Position numbers and translations under genes: made by a program | The notes under the pieces: generated by a model | Told to the model about the DNA's origin: nothing | What the model saw: only the letters and a program-made list of their open reading frames with translations | Database searches by the model: none | Shown: one piece after another, positions 44,249 through 52,406 of the stretch | How the letters are laid out: each line of letters starts with the position of its first letter | Numbering within the stretch: position 1 is the stretch's first letter | Assembly (NCBI GenBank): GCA_030523275.1 | Contig: JAUNIX010000010.1 | Location: 1-64,000 of the forward strand | DNA length: 64,000 nt | Reading direction: 5' to 3' | Source of the DNA: Lachnospiraceae bacterium | Lineage (GTDB): Bacteria; Bacillota; Clostridia; Lachnospirales; Lachnospiraceae

Positions 44249-44277
44249 GTTATATCACACTTGTTTAAACAAGTCAA
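44249..44277 (-). promoter_or_regulatory. treB promoter
   Basis: Minus strand TTGACT (44277-44272), 17-bp spacer, TATAAC (44254-44249). Operator 2 fills most of the spacer, so bound repressor would exclude RNA polymerase. Confidence 0.8.
44259..44274. promoter_or_regulatory. tre operator 2
   Basis: ACTTGTTTAAACAAGT, a perfect 16-bp palindrome between the -35 and -10 of treB. Presumed binding site for the TreR-type repressor encoded divergently. Confidence 0.85.
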
Positions 44278-44305
44278 GTATAAAAATACAAGTTTTTGTT
44301 TTTTG

Positions 44306-44334
44306 TTGATTTTTCAATGGTTATACACTATAAT
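44306..44334 (+). promoter_or_regulatory. treR promoter
   Basis: TTGATT, 17-bp spacer, TATAAT. Operator 3 begins about 13 bases after the -10, at the transcription start, which implies autoregulation. Confidence 0.75.
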
Positions 44335-44346
44335 ATACCACAGAAA

Positions 44347-44360
44347 ACTTGTTTAAACAT
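44347..44360. promoter_or_regulatory. tre operator 3 at the treR start
   Basis: ACTTGTTTAAACAT, third copy of the tre motif, placed just downstream of the treR promoter. Confidence 0.75.
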
Positions 44361-44387
44361 CAAATCATTTAGAAAGGAATCAAAACG

Positions 44388-45107
44388 ATGCCGAAAAGCA
44401 AATACAGACAAATTTATCATGTTTTAAAACAAAGAATTGAGAATTTAGAATATAATTATAAAGATTTACTTCCGTCAGAACATACTTTAGTTCAGGAATT
44501 TGACTGTTCGAGAAATACCGTCCGCAGAGCGATTCAAGATTTATGTGCCGGTGGCTATGTACAATCCATTCACGGAAAAGGTGTCCGTGTCATCTATCAA
44601 CCGGGACATCCTGCCCAATTCACCTTAAATGGAATTGAATCTTTTACCGAAGCCTCAAATCGAAACGGCATCCATTACACCACAAAGGTCATTTTATTTT
44701 CTGAGCTTTTTGTGAATGATGAAATTCATGCCAAAACAGGCATCGAAAAAGGAAAAGAAATCTACTATATCCAGCGAGTACGTCTTTTAGACAATGTGCC
44801 ATTAATCATTGATCATAACTATTTTTTAAAGGATGTTGTAACTAGCCTTTCAAAAGAAATCGCAGAACAATCGATTTATCAATATTTAGAAGAGACCTTA
44901 AATATATCAATTGCGACAACCAAACGTGTGATTACTGTGGAACCAGTAAATGAAATTGATGAGAATAATCTAGAATTAAATGGCTGTAACTGTGTCGCTG
45001 TTGTCAGCAATTCTACGTATAATAACGATGGCATTATGTTTGAATATACACAATCCCGCCATAGTCCAAAACATTTTGAATTCCATGAAGTGGCTCAGAG
45101 GATATAA
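44388..45107 (+). CDS. treR: Trehalose operon repressor, GntR/UTRA family
   Basis: A 239-residue regulator. A GntR winged helix-turn-helix fills residues 1-70 (LPSEHTLVQEFDCSRNTVRR, then AIQDLCAGGYVQSIHGKG), and a UTRA effector domain follows (IYYIQRVRLLDNVPLIIDHNY). It is divergent from treB and separated by three palindromic operators, as for TreR of Bacillus, which releases DNA on binding trehalose 6-phosphate. AGAAAGGA precedes the ATG. The region 45108-45322 after it holds no gene. Confidence 0.9.
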   Translation: MPKSKYRQIYHVLKQRIENLEYNYKDLLPSEHTLVQEFDCSRNTVRRAIQDLCAGGYVQSIHGKGVRVIYQPGHPAQFTLNGIESFTEASNRNGIHYTTKVILFSELFVNDEIHAKTGIEKGKEIYYIQRVRLLDNVPLIIDHNYFLKDVVTSLSKEIAEQSIYQYLEETLNISIATTKRVITVEPVNEIDENNLELNGCNCVAVVSNSTYNNDGIMFEYTQSRHSPKHFEFHEVAQRI

Positions 45108-45246
45108 TACTAATATTAGAATAAAATAGATAAGTCTGGAAAGAGCATTTGCTAACCGTTCACACGCAACTACAATTTCCTTCTCTTGCACAATAAAGAC
45201 AGTTGGTCTGTCGTATTATTCATAGTAATTAGTAACATAATAAAAC

Positions 45247-45296
45247 TGTGTCCTCTCTGACTTTATTGCGTGTTTTATTTTTGCAGACAGGACACA
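45247..45296 (-). terminator. Weak terminator-like hairpin between treR and the C45 hydrolase gene
   Basis: TGTGTCCT and AGGACACA are complementary over 8 bp but are separated by a 34-nt loop. On the minus strand the stem is followed by GTTTTATT, so it could end the convergent hydrolase transcript. Confidence 0.3.
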
Positions 45297-45322
45297 CGAT
45301 CCAATGATATACGTCTAAAACT

Positions 45323-46366
45323 CTATTCTCTTTGCACAATATCACGCAACCTGCTGTCCACGACAAATTTCTTTTTTCTCGGGTTGCCCTCCGCCCGATA
45401 TATCATAAGATTTTTTAAATCAAATATAGAACTCCAGACCGTTTCAAAATCAGGTTCATCATATTGACACATAAACCCATAACTGCCTTTTAGAAGCTGT
45501 TCGGTCGCTTCAATCAGATTTCCTTTTATGTGAGTGCTGAAATTCTCCATAACAGTACAATACCGTTTTGCAGCATGGTAATCGTTCCCCTTAGCTGCAT
45601 CGTGCAACTTCATTTCATCAGATATAAAGCTATTAACAGTACACACAATTTTACCGTTATCCATGCTTACGGCCTCACGGATGCTTTTTTCATAAGGCGT
45701 ACATTCAACGACAATCATTTCTCCACTCTTATCTGCAATAAGGATGTTGCAGTTAGACGCTATCGGCAGTTTCATCAACAGAAACAGCGCATTTTCTGTG
45801 TTGTTTGCTTTTTCAAGCAGATATCTTACGATAAAGCATGAATTAAAACCTGCCTGTATATTTTCCAGATCAGTCATTACAAAAGTCATTGCAACTGCTA
45901 ATCCATGCTCATTCACTCCCTCTTCTCCGTTAATGAAAGAGGAAGTCGTTATGTTAAATCTGTTTCCATTCGACGGGGAATAAATTTCGCTTTTACTCCC
46001 GTTTTTCAAATATGGCGGTAAATCATTATTTCTACCATAAATTATGCTGTTGTCCTTGAAATAAGCAAAAGCCGTACATCCTCTAATCTCTACAGGGATA
46101 TTATTTCCCAAATTGTACATACAACAGCCCATACATAACATCCATGATGCAAAGGATAAATAATCGACACCGATTGTATCGCTAACACCTTTTATTTCTT
46201 CACATACTTCGGGAAAAAAATCTTTCAATATCTGTTCGCTTTTTCTTCCATGCTCAAGCTGAAAATTATCAAGATGTAGCGGGAATGTGATATTGCTTTT
46301 TTGAAAAATGTTTCCTCTCTTAACACCCATTTGATAATGGTCACCTTTCAACCTTAAATGATACAT
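45323..46366 (-). CDS. C45-family autoproteolytic acyltransferase/hydrolase (Ntn fold)
   Basis: A 347-residue protein of the acyl-CoA:6-aminopenicillanic acid acyltransferase-like family. The proposed nucleophile is Cys97 in EIRGCTAFAY, exposed by self-cleavage after Gly96; IIYGRNNDLPPYLKN and EGVNEHGLAVAMTFV are conserved follow-up blocks of choloylglycine hydrolase/C45 proteins. It may hydrolyse N-acyl amides. AAGGAGG lies 7 bases before the ATG and is embedded in the remains of the AraC-type pseudogene upstream. No signal peptide is seen, so it is probably cytoplasmic. Substrate unknown. Confidence 0.85.
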   Translation of the reverse strand: MYHLRLKGDHYQMGVKRGNIFQKSNITFPLHLDNFQLEHGRKSEQILKDFFPEVCEEIKGVSDTIGVDYLSFASWMLCMGCCMYNLGNNIPVEIRGCTAFAYFKDNSIIYGRNNDLPPYLKNGSKSEIYSPSNGNRFNITTSSFINGEEGVNEHGLAVAMTFVMTDLENIQAGFNSCFIVRYLLEKANNTENALFLLMKLPIASNCNILIADKSGEMIVVECTPYEKSIREAVSMDNGKIVCTVNSFISDEMKLHDAAKGNDYHAAKRYCTVMENFSTHIKGNLIEATEQLLKGSYGFMCQYDEPDFETVWSSIFDLKNLMIYRAEGNPRKKKFVVDSRLRDIVQRE

Positions 46367-46658
46367 GTTACGTCCTCCTTATCCTTTTTTATAGCAATCC
46401 ATACTTCGGAATGACCGTTTACTGGTTTTTCCTTGTAGATTGGATATACTTCTACATCTGCAAATCAAACGCTGCCTGTGTCATTCTTCTGCGTCGAATA
46501 TATTCTGACAGTGAAATACCCACCACATAAGAGAAAATCCGTTGAAAATAAAAGTTTGAACAGCAGGCGATTTTCGCAGCTTCGTCATATGATATATTTC
46601 CGTCTAAATTATTTTCTATATAGTCTATGGCTGCGCTTAACTTTTTCAACCATTCCAT
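46354..46658 (-). pseudogene. AraC-family regulator remnant with large internal deletion
   Basis: The first 67 codons from the ATG at 46658 encode an AraC-type helix-turn-helix (LSAAIDYIENNLDGNISYDE, then AKIACCSNFYFQRIF) that stops abruptly after AAFDLQM. Immediately after, in another frame, the bases encode DVEVYPIYKEKPVNGHSEVW then IAIKKD, which looks like the end of a GyrI-like effector domain as found in AraC-GyrI fusion regulators. About 200 residues between the two parts are missing and the junction is out of frame. The gene is therefore broken; the short product may still be made but lacks the second helix-turn-helix and the sensor. Confidence 0.75.
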
Positions 46659-46825
46659 TTATGTGCCTCCTTTCATATAAGCATACCTTTTCACTACTTA
46701 TTTTTCCTCGCTTTTCATGCGCTCTTTTGTAAACTCATAAATAGTATAAATGAATAAAAATTTTGTTGCAAACTTTCTTTCTCTGTTTTGGCATTTTACA
46801 ATTCTCACCATATTTAGAAAGAGAG

Positions 46826-46855
46826 AAACGGCATAGCCCGCAAGCTACGCCGTTT
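46826..46855 (-). terminator. Terminator-like hairpin after the first ABC exporter pair
   Basis: AAACGGCATAGC pairs with GCTACGCCGTTT (one mismatch). On the minus strand the stem ends in TTTCTCTCTTTC. The remaining bases of 46659-46941 show no gene. Confidence 0.55.
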
Positions 46856-46941
46856 CCCGAAAATATTTCTATTTCTAATACTATCTTATGAGTGCCACCC
46901 TAATCGGGCCTTTTTGTTATAAAGACTTAAAAATGAATGAA

Positions 46942-48675
46942 CTATTCAATTGCCCAATTCTGGCTTTCTGTCTGTAACTTCACCATACGGGCATAAATAC
47001 CATTTTGCTGCATCAACGCATTTGGTGTACCCTCCTCGGCAACCGTACCATCTGCAAGCACGATTACCTTATCGGCACCTGCTACCGTGCGCATACGATG
47101 TGCAATGATCAAAACTGTTTTATCTTTAATCAATCTCGACAAAGCCGACTGGATTGCAGTCTCATTTTCCACATCAAGACTTGCCGTTGCTTCATCTAAT
47201 AAAATAATCGGTGCATCTTTTAAGAACGCACGGGCAATCGAGATACGCTGACGCTCACCACCAGAAAGCTCACAGCCATTTTCCCCAATTCTGCTGTTCC
47301 ACTTCTGTGGCAACTTCTCTGCAAATTCATCTACGTTCGCCATTTTTGCTGCTGCGATGACTTCTTCATCCGTGGCATCTTTTCGACCGATACGGATATT
47401 TTCCATAATGGTATTATCAAACAACGTCACATCCTGAAAAACAATCGAGTAAAGCGACATCAGAGTCTCGGGCTCGATCTTTGATATATCCATACCCCCA
47501 ACGGTAATCTTTCCTTTGTTAATATCCCAAAAACGTGCGGCTAATCTAGAGACGGTTGTTTTGCCACCGCCAGATGGACCAACAAGAGCTGTCACTTCCC
47601 CCTGTTTTGCAGTAAAAGATACCTCTCTTAAAACTGTTTCACCAGTGTTATAGGCAAATCCGACGTTTTTAAATACAATATCACATCCCTGATTAGAAAG
47701 AGCCTTGCCGCCGGTCTGAATTGAATGGTCAAGAATCTCGTTCATACGTTCAATATTTGTATTTGTCGCAATAATGGCTGCTAAATCCTGAAGACTGGCT
47801 TCCAGTGGATCATATAACCGCGATACTACCAACAGAAACATAAAAAATGTGATAATGTCAAGTGTTCCTTGAACTAAAAGTACAGAACCGACTAACGCAA
47901 CTGTAGCAATCCCCAATTTCAAGATCAAATCCGCAGAAACCACAAAGACAGCTGTGCCTAGTTCTGAGAAAATCGCTCGTTTCTCCACCGCACGTACCTT
48001 TTTATCAAGTCCGGCCAGATATTCCTGTTCTGCATTGTTAGATCTTAGATCATTCATGGCCTCCATACATTCCTGAACTCCGTCTTCATATGCAATCTTC
48101 GCACTCATGGATTTGCGGGAAAGTCCTTGCTGAACCTTAGCAGATAGTACAATGATTGCAAAGGAAATCGGCAATACCCAAAGGGCAGCCAATGCCATAC
48201 GCCAATCAAAGAAAAATAATGAAATTGCAATCAACAAGGTAGAAATCACGGAACCGATCATCGGTGCCACATAATGAGACTGGCTGGTTTCCAATACTGT
48301 ACAATCATTCATAATCGAAGACGTTAAGTCCGCCAAATCTTTTTTACCAAAAAAGGATAATGGTATTTTTCGCAACTGTTCTGCCAGATTTATCCGTCGC
48401 ACACCTGTCTCTAAATAAGTAGCGAGATATGTTCCATTATATTGAAACCATGTCGTTACTAAAATCAACCCTGCACAAACGACACAACCAATCACATACA
48501 TCGAAATCTTATTTGTACCAACCCCACCATTTAACAAATCATTTACCAGAGAATAGAGTAATCCGACTGGAAACATAAACGCAATATTTTGTAAGGCACA
48601 AAAAAGACTGCCTTTGATCGTATCAACTGCTCCTTTTCGTGAAAGAGCAAATCGTCTTTGAAGTTTTCTAATCAT
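46942..48675 (-). CDS. ABC exporter half-transporter, module 1 subunit B
   Basis: A 577-residue fusion of a six-segment type I exporter membrane domain (about residues 1-320) and an ATPase domain. Walker A is LVGPSGGGKTTVSRL, the signature is LSGGERQRISIARAFL, Walker B is IILLDEATASLD and the H-loop is IAHRMRT. It pairs with the preceding gene as a heterodimer. I start at the ATG at 48675, with AAAGGAGG overlapping the end of subunit A. The PVGLLYSLVNDLL start resembles YbtP/YbtQ-like exporters. Drug, peptide or metabolite export cannot be distinguished. Confidence 0.88.
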   Translation of the reverse strand: MIRKLQRRFALSRKGAVDTIKGSLFCALQNIAFMFPVGLLYSLVNDLLNGGVGTNKISMYVIGCVVCAGLILVTTWFQYNGTYLATYLETGVRRINLAEQLRKIPLSFFGKKDLADLTSSIMNDCTVLETSQSHYVAPMIGSVISTLLIAISLFFFDWRMALAALWVLPISFAIIVLSAKVQQGLSRKSMSAKIAYEDGVQECMEAMNDLRSNNAEQEYLAGLDKKVRAVEKRAIFSELGTAVFVVSADLILKLGIATVALVGSVLLVQGTLDIITFFMFLLVVSRLYDPLEASLQDLAAIIATNTNIERMNEILDHSIQTGGKALSNQGCDIVFKNVGFAYNTGETVLREVSFTAKQGEVTALVGPSGGGKTTVSRLAARFWDINKGKITVGGMDISKIEPETLMSLYSIVFQDVTLFDNTIMENIRIGRKDATDEEVIAAAKMANVDEFAEKLPQKWNSRIGENGCELSGGERQRISIARAFLKDAPIILLDEATASLDVENETAIQSALSRLIKDKTVLIIAHRMRTVAGADKVIVLADGTVAEEGTPNALMQQNGIYARMVKLQTESQNWAIE

Positions 48676-48679
48676 ATCA

Positions 48680-50449
48680 CTACACCTCCTTTGCAACTTT
48701 CCACTGCGTCGATCGCTGGTAATCTTTCCACATATTTGTAAATAAACCTTCTGCCTGGATGAGTTCCCTACAAGTTCCCTGTTCCACCAAATGTCCCTCT
48801 TTTAGGACATAAATGCGGTCTGCATTGATAACCGTGGACAATCGATGGGCAATCATGATGACTGTCCGACCCTTTGCAAGCTCTGTAAATGCCGCCTGTA
48901 CTCTGCTTTCATTATCAGGATCCGCAAATGCAGTCGCCTCATCAAGAATAATAATCGGTGCATTTTTTAAAATGGCACGGGCAATGGCAATTCTCTGTTG
49001 CTCCCCACCAGAAAGATAGACGCCTTTTGTTCCAATCACAGTGTGAATGCCAGCTGGAAATTTCTCTATAATGTCCATACACTGTGCTGCGCTTAATGCC
49101 TGCATCACTTCCGCTTCTGTAGCATTTGGTTTTCCTAACCGCACATTATCAAGAATCGAAGCCTTAATCAGTTGGCTATTTTGAAAAACAAAAGAAACAT
49201 GATCCATTAATTCTTCTTTCGAAAGATTCCTTACATCCACACCGCCAACTAGTACTTTCCCTTCCTGTGGATCAAAAAATCGTACTATTAGGCTTGCCAA
49301 AGTTGTTTTTCCGCCACCAGATGGCCCCACGAAAGCAACAGTCTCCCCTGTCTTAATTTTCAGAGAAAGATTTTCTAAAGCATTTTTGCTATCATCATAG
49401 CCAAAAGTAACATTTTCAAGTTCCACAGAAGCGTCTTTTGGATGTTTAAGATGCGCATCAGATGCCAATGGCGGCATATCCAAGACTACATCAATACGCT
49501 GCAATGCATCTGTCACGATCATTTCATTTTCACTCTGTCGCATTATCTTGCTTAATGTAAGAGAAATAACGGGTGTAATGATAATATAAAAGATCAGATT
49601 CAAAAGAAACTCATTTTCTACACCGTTTCTTGTAAAAAGTAATCCAGCAATAATTAAAAATACAAATACACTATTGATTGCAAGCGTATAAAACATCATC
49701 GGCGTTCGCAGTTCTTTTGTATATGCAATCGCCCATTTTTCATAAGCTTCAATGGTCTTTTTAAATCGCTTAAAAGAAAATACGGTCTGACCAAATGTTT
49801 TTACGACCGGAATGCCTCGTACATATTCGACAGCTTCTCCCGCCATATCTGCCAATGCATTCTGATATTCCGTAATTTTTTGTTGCATACTTTCGCCTGT
49901 CATCTTACTCATGATGACAAATCCCAATATAACAGGTACAAGACTGAGCATCCCTAACCGCCAGTCAAACACTAATAAAAGAATGAGTAATCCGGCGGTA
50001 GTCGCAAATGCCTTTGCTTTATCCGGCAATTGGTGGGCAAGATACGTTTCCGCCGAACCACTGGTCTCAGCAATAATTCGACGCAATTTACCACTGCCAA
50101 ACTGTTCGATACTACCCAATGGAAGTGTTGCAATATGGTGGATTAGACGAATACGGATATTGGTCGCAATCCGAAATGCTGCCAAATGAGAACACATCAA
50201 GCCTCCTATATAAATCAGCATTGAGAGTACTGCAAATAATACTGCCATCCAACCATAATATGTAATCTGTTCTGCCTGCCCAAAATCAGGGGCTACTTCT
50301 AACACTTCTTCTAAAATTCTCCAAATGTACCAAAATGGTACGAGTGCTATCAATGCGCTACCTGCGGAAAGAACCCATGACAAATAGGTCAAAATTTTAT
50401 GCTTTCCCGCATATGCAAGTAACCGCGATAAATTCGATTGTTTTTCCAA
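48680..50449 (-). CDS. ABC exporter half-transporter, module 1 subunit A
   Basis: A 589-residue half-transporter with a six-segment membrane domain (first segment near residues 17-38) and a C-terminal ATPase: Walker A VGPSGGGKTTLASL, signature LSGGEQQRIAIARAIL, Walker B IIILDEATAFADP, H-loop IAHRLST. Walker B is followed by FADP rather than SLD. It is transcribed from a promoter region that contains the palindrome at 50493-50510 and lies directly downstream of a TetR-family gene. The same order recurs at 57211-61427. Confidence 0.88.
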   Translation of the reverse strand: MEKQSNLSRLLAYAGKHKILTYLSWVLSAGSALIALVPFWYIWRILEEVLEVAPDFGQAEQITYYGWMAVLFAVLSMLIYIGGLMCSHLAAFRIATNIRIRLIHHIATLPLGSIEQFGSGKLRRIIAETSGSAETYLAHQLPDKAKAFATTAGLLILLLVFDWRLGMLSLVPVILGFVIMSKMTGESMQQKITEYQNALADMAGEAVEYVRGIPVVKTFGQTVFSFKRFKKTIEAYEKWAIAYTKELRTPMMFYTLAINSVFVFLIIAGLLFTRNGVENEFLLNLIFYIIITPVISLTLSKIMRQSENEMIVTDALQRIDVVLDMPPLASDAHLKHPKDASVELENVTFGYDDSKNALENLSLKIKTGETVAFVGPSGGGKTTLASLIVRFFDPQEGKVLVGGVDVRNLSKEELMDHVSFVFQNSQLIKASILDNVRLGKPNATEAEVMQALSAAQCMDIIEKFPAGIHTVIGTKGVYLSGGEQQRIAIARAILKNAPIIILDEATAFADPDNESRVQAAFTELAKGRTVIMIAHRLSTVINADRIYVLKEGHLVEQGTCRELIQAEGLFTNMWKDYQRSTQWKVAKEV

Positions 50450-50492
50450 AAAAATCCCTCCTTATCATTTTTATAATTGATCATATTTTTTC

Positions 50493-50510
50493 AGTTAGTT
50501 AGAACTAACT
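50493..50510. promoter_or_regulatory. Palindromic operator upstream of ABC module 1
   Basis: AGTTAGTTAGAACTAACT, 8-bp perfect arms around AG, about 44 bases before the first ABC gene. A related GTTAG/CTAAC site (60708-60723) precedes ABC module 2, so it is probably the TetR target at the exporter promoter. Confidence 0.7.
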
Positions 50511-50532
50511 CATAGTGAAAAATTATAGAGCA

Positions 50533-51150
50533 TTACTGCCCCATAATTTTTGACCAGCCGGCACTATAAAAATCCCACATTTCTGCAAGATAATTTTCTG
50601 CCTTAGCCAGTGGCATTTCATGAATAATGAGTTCGAAATAAGCATTGAACATTCCGGTAATCAGAATATGCTCCAATTGAGGATCGATATAGGGCGATGG
50701 CCGTCCCAAGCTGGTTAAGACATCCTGAAAATCGTGCGTCCCTTTCACTTCGATCGTTACCATCTCATCTAACATTCCCGCAAATCTCGTACCATCCGCA
50801 CGGCATAAAAGCAATTTAAAAGCGTCCAGATTATCATAAGCATACAATAACATATCATGCATGCACTGATAAGAAATTGTACTCATATTTTCTGGCTGTT
50901 GCTCTGGGGGCAGATTTGCAAATTTTCGCATGGCGTTTTTATATGCCCCCATAAAGGTTTCGTACTGCTCACCTACTAATGCTTCAAACAATTCCTCCTT
51001 ACTGCCATAATAGCCGTAAAAAGCGCCCGTCGTCACACCGGCAGTCTTCACAATATTACGCAATGATGCCGTCTTAAAACCCTTTTCCATAAATTCGACT
51101 TTTGCCGCTTTGTGAATTCGTTTTAATGTAGTCTGTTCAATCTTACTCAT
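50533..51150 (-). CDS. TetR-family repressor of ABC module 1
   Basis: A 205-residue TetR protein. The helix-turn-helix covers about residues 8-52 (AAKVEFMEKGFKTASLRNIV, then KTAGVTTGAFYGYYGSKEEL), with a ligand-binding domain of unknown specificity after it. The gene is upstream of the exporter pair on the same strand and has its own promoter and a 10-bp-arm palindrome at the transcription start, so it likely represses itself and the exporter. Confidence 0.9.
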   Translation of the reverse strand: MSKIEQTTLKRIHKAAKVEFMEKGFKTASLRNIVKTAGVTTGAFYGYYGSKEELFEALVGEQYETFMGAYKNAMRKFANLPPEQQPENMSTISYQCMHDMLLYAYDNLDAFKLLLCRADGTRFAGMLDEMVTIEVKGTHDFQDVLTSLGRPSPYIDPQLEHILITGMFNAYFELIIHEMPLAKAENYLAEMWDFYSAGWSKIMGQ

Positions 51151-51160
51151 ACTCTCTCCT

Positions 51161-51188
51161 TATAACAGTGTTATATAGCACTGTTATA
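51161..51188. promoter_or_regulatory. Palindromic operator at the TetR-1 start
   Basis: TATAACAGTG (51161-51170) and CACTGTTATA (51179-51188) are perfect inverted arms with an 8-bp spacer. The site directly follows the -10 of the TetR gene and closely resembles the one before TetR-2 (61437-61466). Confidence 0.8.
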
Positions 51189-51216
51189 TTTTATTCTTGA
51201 TTTCACTTTTTGTCAA
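51188..51216 (-). promoter_or_regulatory. Promoter of the TetR-1 gene
   Basis: Minus strand TTGACA (51216-51211), 17-bp spacer, TAAAAT (51193-51188). Confidence 0.8.
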
Positions 51217-51244
51217 TAGTTGAATTTCACTTTTTTACACGGCT

Positions 51245-52393
51245 TTATTTGATTTCCAATTTGGCATATCTTCTTTTTCCAACAAGCAGTACCAGTATTG
51301 TGATAATTGCACAACTTCCCAAGCACCAAAATTCATTACCGGCAAATGCAATTCTCCAGTCCGCTTCCATAAACCATGAGCCACATGTTCTCCACAAAGT
51401 AATCGGATTCATCAGTATTATGATCACATCCAGAAAATTTATGGCTTCAAAATACCATGCAAACACATACAGTCCCATATAGAATAGGGATTCAACTAAA
51501 AATGTAAAATAACTATTTTGTAACAATAGCTGTAAGGCAATCGTGATTCCGGCAATCAGCACAAGAAATCCTATTGATGTAAGGATATTGAGTATAAAAT
51601 ACTGAATTTCTGTTAGTTTCCAGAAAGTGATAAATGGATAAAAAAGAAGTCCTTGTTTCTCTGCCATAATCGAAGAAGCAATCGGTACCTTCCAAAGTCC
51701 TTGGAACGATATGTGGAGAAAAAAGTACAGATAGGTTCCCAGCATCAATAACCCACTATAGAAAAGACCAAACAAACATCCAATGAATGCTTTTTTCTTC
51801 ATAGACTTTTTTCCAACTTTTGTTGCAATCACAATATCCCTTGTCTTGTGTATCCGTTCATAATCCATAAGCAACAGAACACATAGTACGACCAGAACTG
51901 CCATTTCTATTAATAAATTCTGCCCAATCTCACCATAAAGCGTACTGTGAAATTCATATATTAGCCCTGGATAAAATCCATAATTTCCTTCCCCGGATTG
52001 TTTCATCTCTTGCACACGTCCTTGAAGTTTTTTGTAATTTTGCTCAATATAATGTGCATAGGCTCCTGTCGGATGATAATTATATATCTTCTCTTTCTGC
52101 TTTAAAATCGACATCATATCCAATGAATCATAGAGAGAACTATATGTTTTTACATATTCTTTATATGATTGACCATAATCGCTTGCAGGATTTTCAACTT
52201 TGGGATGGTTTAGATCAACGCCATACATAAGGACCGCTTTATGCATGGATTTCACGGAATCTTTATTTTCCTGTACTCCCATCCCTGTACATTCTCGAAT
52301 CTGTAACACATTTAGCACCAAAAAAGAAACCAATAAAAGCCAGATTACCGGACTTTTTATAACCTTTAAACATTCATACTTGTGTATTTTCAT
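51245..52393 (-). CDS. ABC-2 type permease subunit of the sigma/ABC operon (distal)
   Basis: A 382-residue membrane protein: one N-terminal segment (about residues 12-30), a long charged outer loop to about residue 170, then five segments. It starts MKIHKYECLKVIKSPVIWLLL, the usual positioning helix of ABC-2 permeases. It is 13 bases downstream of a second permease of the same architecture, and the two probably form a heterodimer driven by the ATPase encoded at 53614. Substrate unknown. Confidence 0.78.
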   Translation of the reverse strand: MKIHKYECLKVIKSPVIWLLLVSFLVLNVLQIRECTGMGVQENKDSVKSMHKAVLMYGVDLNHPKVENPASDYGQSYKEYVKTYSSLYDSLDMMSILKQKEKIYNYHPTGAYAHYIEQNYKKLQGRVQEMKQSGEGNYGFYPGLIYEFHSTLYGEIGQNLLIEMAVLVVLCVLLLMDYERIHKTRDIVIATKVGKKSMKKKAFIGCLFGLFYSGLLMLGTYLYFFLHISFQGLWKVPIASSIMAEKQGLLFYPFITFWKLTEIQYFILNILTSIGFLVLIAGITIALQLLLQNSYFTFLVESLFYMGLYVFAWYFEAINFLDVIIILMNPITLWRTCGSWFMEADWRIAFAGNEFWCLGSCAIITILVLLVGKRRYAKLEIK

Positions 52394-52406
52394 CGTATCA
52401 CCTTGC

